Below, one piece after another: positions 42,101-51,100 of a DNA stretch of 64,000 nucleotides. The first letter of the stretch is position 1. Each line of letters opens with the position of its first letter. The stretch comes from Notospermus geniculatus. Lineage: Eukaryota > Nemertea > Pilidiophora > Heteronemertea > Lineidae. Location: NCBI GenBank assembly GCA_002633025.1, contig NMRB01000854.1:133655-197654 (forward strand), in the 5' to 3' direction. A program made the translations under genes and the position numbers. The notes under the pieces were generated by a model. It saw only the letters and a list, made by a program, of their open reading frames with translations, did not search any database and was not told the DNA's origin.

Positions 42101-45100
42101 ATATAAATCTTATTTGATTTCTTTTGCCATAGTTTCGTTATTTGAATACATTTTCACAAAAATGCAATGTACTTGGTCTGAGCAGTAATACATGCATGAC
42201 TTGCGCGATGTGTGTATATTTGTAGAAAGAATATTTAATTGATTACGGTAATTATGGCCAAAGGAATAAAATAAGAATTTTCCTCAACGTATGTGTAATG
42301 ATATCTGATGACGTTGATGTACGTCAAATGAGTGTTGTATTGTTTTTGAATGCATAAATGTTTTCAACTGGTGCTTGGATAACACCATAAATGTCAACAA
42401 GAAGTGAATACTATAGAATGGAGATCAACTTTCCTCTCTGGTTCCGAAAGAACATAACGCCTTCGACCTGCTGACGTCATTGGGACGCCACGCTCGATGT
42501 TACTCCATTGACCGACTCATGGAGAATACAGTGGCGCCACCAAATATGCTGGTAGTCTATCAGGTTCTGCAGGTGTTTTGAAAGTACCTTATGGTCGTTT
42601 GTATTTCTCTTGACCACCACCGTGGCGTGGTGGTCTTTTTCAAAGCTGGAATCTCCTGTTTTTGTTCATTCACGTCAGCTTTAACCAAGACATAACTCCA
42701 GCATGACGTTAGACAGACATCAGGATCAGACAGAAGTCAAAATCATCTCAAGACCAACCCAGGCACTTGATAAACATTTCTCCATAAGTGTCCCATCAAT
42801 CAAGGAAATGAGATTCAGGGAATATTTTCCAAATGTTCTTGAGACAAATCATTTCCGTAAAGATCACGGATATTCAAAATATACAAAACCGTTTTCATCA
42901 CCGGTGTTTTCTTGGGAAAATCCATTAAGCAAATTAACGCCGGGCAGGAAGGAAGCCGGTTTCTTTGCTCCTCTCCTCAAATAAATTCTACGACCCGCGT
43001 CGAGATCTTACATCAATTTTTCATTTTTTACCGGATGTTCAAATTAATCTCCAACGCTGCGAGTTTCGTCGTTGGTGTTTTTGTCGCTAGTTTCATTACG
43101 TGATGAAGGCAATTTAGGACCACGGAAGCTGAGACACCCGGCGTGGAATGAAAGAAGAGACCGAGCAATTCGTGGAGCAGACGACGATGAAAATAACAGA
43201 GATGGCGAAGAGTAGAAAGGCATTCGCTGCAGAACAAATAACTTGAGTCTTTGATGGGAGAATTTTTCTGTCAAAATCTTCACACACTTGTGCATTTCAA
43301 GTTGCAATTGGCAATGGCAGTATAAAATCCTATGCTATTTTCTGTCGCGCTGCTTCCATACAATGGGTGCATTTGAAGATCCGACCGTAATATGCACAAG
43401 TGTAAGGTATTGTAGGATGCATCTCAAATTACCATTCTACTAGGCCAGGCGCGGATCCAGAGGGGGGTTTTGGGGGTCGAGCAGGGGGGCTCACCACCAC
43501 CAATTCTTTTTTTCTCAATAATTTGCAATAATAAGCAAAAACATAAAAATAACGCTTCTGTCTTGATACTGAGATGCCAGGAAATCGCATCTACGGCCTT
43601 CTAGATTTCAAAATTTTCTGGCGGAAGCCCCAGACCCCCCGTCGGCACGGGTACCTTCAGCGGCCACCTGTAATGATCGCCTTCAGCAGCCTGATCCCCC
43701 TGACAAGGATCCGCACCTGTAGGCCTACATCTACATCTAAATTTGTGAGGTGGCTCGTCCACTGAGGTCAAACGACGCACGCTGTCCACTTCTGATCAGC
43801 TCATTACCCGACAGCACTCTAGCAGAACAATCTCATCAGTAATTTCGACGAATGCCATCTTGGACTTCTGCAGCATCACCTCCCCCTCGGCTTCCATCCC
43901 CGGTCATGCACCCCTGACACTGCATAACCCGACACTGTCGCACCGCACGCCTCAAGTTACGACCCACCAATGAGAAAACGGATGCCGTCGGCAAATACAC
44001 GGAATCTCAGAGTCTGATTTCTCCTGGCGATCATGTGACCAGCATTGCGTGGTCTTTGACTGGCCAAGCTTGCTATTGTTCAGTCGCCCCACGCAGTGAG
44101 ACAGAGGATCAGAACAATTATCCTCCAGTAATCACAGAGATAACAGAATCCTTTAAGTTACATCAAGGAAGGGGGGCCTGGGGGAGTTGGGGGTATACAA
44201 ATGATTTGGTTGCAATCAGGTAGTACAGCTTCTGATCATATGCTACTGGTATCTGAACTGCTCGCGAGATGCAATTCCAGACGATGTGTTGAACATTTGT
44301 CGGGCAGACAGTACGAAAATGCTGCTGAATTGTTGAGCATTACTGATGTAGTGCCCCGTCCTAGCTCATCCAAGGCATGCCTACCATGTAGCAGTCAAGA
44401 TGACTGCCATAGTGCTGGATCCTAGTTCATCTCAGACAAGACTATCAGTCAAGAGGACTGTCATAGTGCTGGATCCTAGTTCATCTCAGACAAGACTATC
44501 AGTCAAGAGGACTGTCATAGTGCTGGATCCTAGTTCATCTCAGACAAACCTATCAGTCAAGATGACTGCTGCAGTGCTGGGTCCTAGTTCATCTCAGGCA
44601 AGACTAGCAGTCAAGAGGACTGCCATAGTGCTGGGTCCTAGTTCATCTCAGACAAGACTATCAGTCAAAAGGACTGCCGCAGTGCTGGGTCCTAGTTCAT
44701 CTCAGACAAGACTATCAGTCAAAAGGACTGCCGCAGTGCTGGGTCCTAGTTCATCTCAGACAAGACTATGGGCCGTATTTTAGAACGTTCCTTAACATTA
44801 TTAAGGTCTACCTTAAATCTATTGTTCTCGATGGTTAAATACAATAGACGTAAGGTCGACCTTAACGTTAAGGAACGTTCTAAAATACGACCCTATCAGT
44901 CAAGAGGACTGACGCAGTGCTGGGTCATAGTTCATCTCAGGCAAGACTAGCAGTCAAGAGGACCATTGCTGAATCATGGATTGCGTCACGTCAGCTGGTT
45001 TCAGATCCAGGTTGTGGTTGCGATTTCGGCGGAAGTGCACAGATCTGCGAAATTAAGAATCATCAAGCAGAAGACTACACTGTGCGCTAAATGACAGAGG

Positions 45101-48100
45101 AGAACAAGAAACAAATAAATGTCAATTGCATTGCCAGAAATCAACAAGAGTTCAAGGTGACCGCTGAACCGTATGTTATTGGCCAAATCACTTCTGGTAC
45201 GAACCAATAGCTTCCACCCATTAATGGCTAATCCTTCTGTTGTCAATACCAGATTGAATACGACCTATTGACCTTTCCTGCACTTAACGCCAGATCCATG
45301 GATCTCATGTCACAGATTCCTGCCTAATCCACCCCTTGTCAAATCGCTCCAGCAGCGGATTAAATTGTGTGCGGTACTTGACGGCCACCGCCCAGGGCTG
45401 TGATGTTAACTTGTTGTCTTGACCGTGGATAATGATGACGGTTGCCGCCTTGACTATCATTAGATTTGTTTTGGGGTGGTGCAGTAGTGTACCACCTCAG
45501 GCGGCGGCAAAGTGGTACAGTGCAAACCAAGCACAGCCTGTCACCACTTACGTTATGGGTTCAATCCCCACGAGTCCCATTCTTATGTGATAGAAAGGAC
45601 GATAGACGATTCTCGAATCCGCAGATCTGCGCACTTCCGCCGAAATCACAATCACAACCTCGATCTGAAACCAGCTGACGTGACGCAATCCATGATTCAG
45701 CAACGGTCAACTCTGACACAACGTCGTCGAAGTCACTGTCGTGAGGTTCTCTGCGTCACATCATTCAGTTTCAGACTGAGGTTGAGGTTGTGATTTCGGC
45801 GGAAGTGCGCAGATCTTTCTCGTTTACGTTGATTTGAGAATTGTCTATTCTTTGCAACTTGGCACAGACTTTCTCACGCATACCACTTCCTTCCTGATGC
45901 GTATTTAAATTCGCCAAATATTGTCTTATGGTTCCTAAAAAATAGTATTTTGCGGTTATTAAAACAGTTGGCACTGATCAGTGCAGAGTCAACCAAGCCT
46001 AGCAAACAAGCACAGTCATGACAGTAAACAAATGTCCAAAAATACCTGAAAATCAAACACATTTTATTTGAGGCAAACAACAATTCCGGATGTTTTGAAA
46101 TTGATTTTGAAAAAGCATTTGCACTTTTGGCGGAAAAACCCAGGAATAAGGTGTAATCTGCCAAATCTGCTCATGCATGATTGAGGACTGCAAACTTTGA
46201 ATGATCACTAGGCCTTCCTGGTGCAAGAGTTCTGGTTCAAAACACAAGAACGAAAAGCATTGCAAATTGGGAGAGAGAACCCTGCTGGCCGAAGACAAGA
46301 TGTTGTTTGCCAATCCAATGAATGACGAGCCAGATTTGCATGCCCCCTAGGCCTTCCTGGTGCAGTTCTCCCCGCCGAAAAACATCAGACAAACATCTTT
46401 TCATTTCTTCGTCAACCACCTGCCCGTCGTACCTCAATTAGCAGGCTAATCTCCCCCATCAAAACAAACCACAGAACATCGTCATCTGCCGCTGGCAGGT
46501 CCTCCCCGCCGCGTTGATATCCCGTCATCAAACAAAGAGGATCATGGGTAAACACGCCTCATTTCATCCGCTTATATTGCGGGAGGCCAAGATGATTTTC
46601 AGCGGTGAGTGGAAATATGTTTGTTCATATTCATATTATCGTCAGTGACCGTTTAGGGAAATTTTCCGTCTCGGTAATTCTGTAAGATATTTGTGCCACG
46701 GGGCGGATGTTTGGTCACTTTGGCGTACAGTATTCTCGTTAGAGTGGCTAGAAAAGGAGACAATTTGATTGGCTAATGATAACCTGAAGTTAGCAGGTGA
46801 AAATTTTTGTGAATCATGTGCAGGGCAAAGGTGATATTGCAACTATTAATTTTGCAGTCAACTGCTCAGGGTTGAACCAGCTGGACAACCTGCAAATAAA
46901 CAGAACTGCACAGCACCTTGGAGCAAGCTGCAGAAATATTCGAGCGGTATGGGTTTTTATAGAGAAAATTTGAAAAATCTTTCTTCAAATTTTTCATCCT
47001 AAAATGCACAATTTGAAGAAAAATCCCATCAAATACCGGTATGTCGTCTGCTCAGGCAACGAAAAACGTAAACAACTGCCACGATGTCAAACCGGTATAA
47101 GATTAACGAGGAGTTAATCTCTGAATGTGATTCATCCGCCCGGCCAATCCCCAACTCGAGACACAACAGAGGGATGATGGGTAATATTTATGATCGCGCT
47201 ATCCGATACAGCGTAATCCTACTTGGTATTGTGTCTGAGAACGAAGGACGGATAAGCTAGGGGAGGATAAAGCCGGTAACGCACGCCGGATAGCAAAATC
47301 GGAAATATGCAATTGTGAGTGAAATATGAAATCGGTGAAGCGATCAACCTCGTACCTATGGCTTCCATAATTTCTAAATAGCAAATTGAGAGCTGAGTGT
47401 GTGGCCCTACATGTACATGCAGTACAATACTCAGCAATTTTAATTTTATATGTATAGCAGGAGGAAACCGGAGTGCCCAGAGAAAATCCTCTCTATCACA
47501 TTAGTCAAACCACGATCAAATTCAAACCTGGAACCTCAGAGATGATTTTGACAGGTGCCGATGTTTCCATTGCGCCAGTCCGACAACGCAAATTAACGTT
47601 TAGGGAAATCTTACCAATACGGAGGTTAGAAATCAAACAATAAACGTAAACTTTACGACAACATTATTTTTCATACTACGCATTCACATTGCATTTTCGG
47701 TACAATGTTTCGTTAATGTTTACGTTTATCGTTTGATTTCTAAACCTCCCTAATGATGAACCTTCAACCTGGAGACGAGGTTGACCAAGAAAGGGTCCCT
47801 GGGAGCTGATCCTGGGTGTTTTTGCCGCCAAGGCCAAACAGGAAATCGTGTAACTATTATACTTTCTTCAATAATCTGGTTATACTGACATCGCAGTCTC
47901 AGAAAACGTCTTCAAAGTTGCGGAAATCCGAACAGGAACACTCCAGAAAATCTATATCGGCCCGCTCCTCAAGGTGATGGGTAGCCATGAGAACAGCTCA
48001 ACGACTGGTAACATGACCGGACTGCCTGAGACGGTTCCACGCAGCACAACGAATCGTTGGCATTGGAATGGTTCATGCTGTTCAATTGTATGTAAAACAC

Positions 48101-51100
48101 TGTGGCAAACTTTCTGCTCACAAATGAAAAGGCCAGCAGGGCAGTGTTGTGCTTGCCCATAAAGGACATAATGGATCGAGAACATTGCCCCTGGTGGCCA
48201 TATTTTACATCAAATCGCAGAACGCCTCTAAGGAACCGGCGGAACTAATCCATGATGTGGCGGTGACGAACAACTCAGTTTTAAAATCTATGACGTCGAA
48301 AGTCAAGCCAGATCGATTAAAATTGACTATTTTAGCGTAAACTTAAACAACAGACCGAAGAGCAACGTCACTGATTCTGAATCGATGCATCGCACATAAC
48401 GTCACGAACAATGCGCGATGTCAATGATGTTTTCAACGTTGCAGCGCATGCGCTTTTGTGTTGAAACTGAGTTGTTCCCCAGCGCCTCCTTTGGGCACGC
48501 CGGTTCCCCATTCATGAAGTCTTCATCCTGACTGAATGATCCACACCCAGGTGGCAAGTCACTAGTATTTCTAATCTATGCAAATATTTGTGATGTTTAT
48601 TCATAAAGTTGTTCATTATATCGAGAGAGTATATTGAGAGAGCTTCAGGTGGGAAACCTAGGCTTGGTTGACAGGTGTTCAGAGAATCCGACCTGCTCCA
48701 CTGACAGGCAAAGGCTGCGTTGTACGTACGATACATGAATGTGATATCTGAAGTATCAACTTGAAAACAGAGAATATAAGATTATGGCATTTTCTGCTCT
48801 ATATTATGAATATCTAAAATGTACATGTAGGGTGATTTCGGTATCAGGACATTTTGCCCCGCCCCTGGGGCAAAATGTGCCCTTCATCACTGACAGGGAG
48901 CTGGGATACACTGACATGACTGACGGCACGAGATCGGTCATGTCAGTGGGGCACATCATACAACATGTAGCTAGACACTGAACAGTCAGTTTTGCACAGT
49001 GAAAATCCACACATCTGCAGTGTTTCATACAGAGGAGGGGGGGACGGGGGATTTATCCCCCCCCATGATTGAGGCAAGGGGGGATATCCCCCCTCAAGTT
49101 GGCAGACTAACCTTTTTCAAATATCACTATTTTCACTTCAGTACCTAGTGTTTTTCTTTAATTTGTTACATTTCAAATACAATTTTCATGCAGAAGGAAG
49201 ACTAATTTTGCATTTTGGAGTGTAAAAAATGACTCTGGAGGCCATTTTTAAAAAAAAAAAAAAAAAAATTTCAAAAAAAAAAAAAATTTTCAAAAAAAAA
49301 AAATTTTCAAAAAAATTTTTTTTTTGAATTTTTTTTATCCCCCCCCCACATTGAAAATCCTGGCGGAAACCCTGATCTGTCAATCTGAAGTTATGGGTTC
49401 AATTCCTCATCAAACCCATTTTTCACTTGATCACGTTGATACATGATATGATAGAGATGACTACTTTCTTCCTCGGTTTTTCCCAAGCACTCTGGTTTCC
49501 TCCTACCTTGAACAACATTGTCTACATTTGTCGGGTCAGACTTTGTTGTCCTACTCCTGATCAATTTGGCCGCACCTCTCAGACGGCCATGACGACTGCG
49601 CGTCATTCTCATTCCGTCAAGGCTAGCGGGCTCACAAAATATTTATTGGTAAAACGTCAGAACCTGATCGCTAAGGATTACAAGGCAATCAACAGAATGG
49701 ATTAAACATATATATTGAAAACGAAAGCTAGATTTGACTGTCAGTTCAGTTTGCTGGTAGATTCTTGAGGTCTCACCTATCTAAACACAACGGAAACACG
49801 ACATATTTGATGAAGAATGCCTGCGGTAGATCGTGAGGTGGGGACTTTTGAAATGATGAACACATCGTAAGATAAAGTTGCGATCCGGCGAACTCCTTTC
49901 TTGCAGAAATTAACATTAACTTGAAAGATCGAACACCTCAGTGAGCTGCGGCCCAACTGATAACACCTTCCTGGAGATAAAGCCTGAACTCTTCAAGATC
50001 GTGGAGATACAAAAACGACAGTTCTTTGACGCATCTGCTGACGGCTCAAAACACGGCAAAGAAGTCCATAGAACCAGTCTGACCCCACACAACGGGATAC
50101 CGCAAAAATATGACAGATATTTATCATGACATACGAAACAGTATGACGTTATCTGTAATAAAATCTGAATATTTCATGGTAAGTGACATTCTGGTGATGC
50201 ATGAGCGATCCCCGCTGTCCGCCGCCGTGATATACGTCCACCCGGTTTATTGATTTTGGGGATGATTGAAAGTCCGTCCTTCGGCGCATGCGAAGTTCAC
50301 TTTCAGATGGAGCAGAGGATGTCGTGAACGTCCAGATTGTATTCAGACATTGACAATTTCTCAGCAGCATATAAAGATTGAAAAGAGTGGGGACAACGTA
50401 CTCTCTACAAAGGTGAATTAACCCTTTCAGTCAAGTCCTGACTCAGGCTGTGATGTTGCCGATCTCCGTCATGGCATGGCATCTGTCCGGCAACCTCACA
50501 CTCGCAGGCCTGCTGGAAGGAACATGGGGACTATACGAGTTCACAAGCCCTGGACTAACGTACCCCTGGGATTTTATTTAAGAAGAAAATGGCTAGGTTT
50601 GAGAACAAATTGTCCCTGGGTGTCCTCTCGTCAAGGACAAATCTCTGGACAAATTGTTCCCATAGATAATTCGTCCCAGGGCAACAGGAGCAGTCAGCCA
50701 TGCTTATCGCCAAAAGACGGCAGCAAAGTTCTAAGAAAATTCTCTTGATTGGTGCTCAATGAAGCATGGGTCCGCCAGGCATTGAATTAGGCCGTAGTGA
50801 CACCTATTGGTCAACTGACTGACAGCTCATATTAGTTTGAACATCAACTTCAAAACATTGAAAATGGAACATACCTTGGAGTACTTCGTATCTGACGATT
50901 CTTCCGTCGAACTTTCTACGGATGGCGTCTTCATGTCAGTGGGCGTGGCCTCCTGAGACCTCCCAGTGGTGACGTCATTACCCTTTCTAATCACGGGACT
51001 TATTGCCTTATCCTGAATGTTTTTGTGCCGCTGTTTTTTTGGCGTTTGTGTTGTGACGAGAGGTGAAGCGGTTGTTGGATCGTCGAAAAGATCAGCAAGA

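Larger units (their letters stand above)
22008..50874 (-). other. SLC39A intron of 28.9 kb
   Basis: Lies between the His-rich exon and the CPAII exon. I found no in-phase additional SLC39A exon and no nested gene. The content is SINEs, MITEs and minisatellites listed separately, plus the assembly gap. Confidence 0.8.

Noticed and set aside
49941-50129. 62-codon plus-strand frame that reads like a soluble protein segment
   Set aside because: Single short frame, no flanking splice partners, no family recognised.
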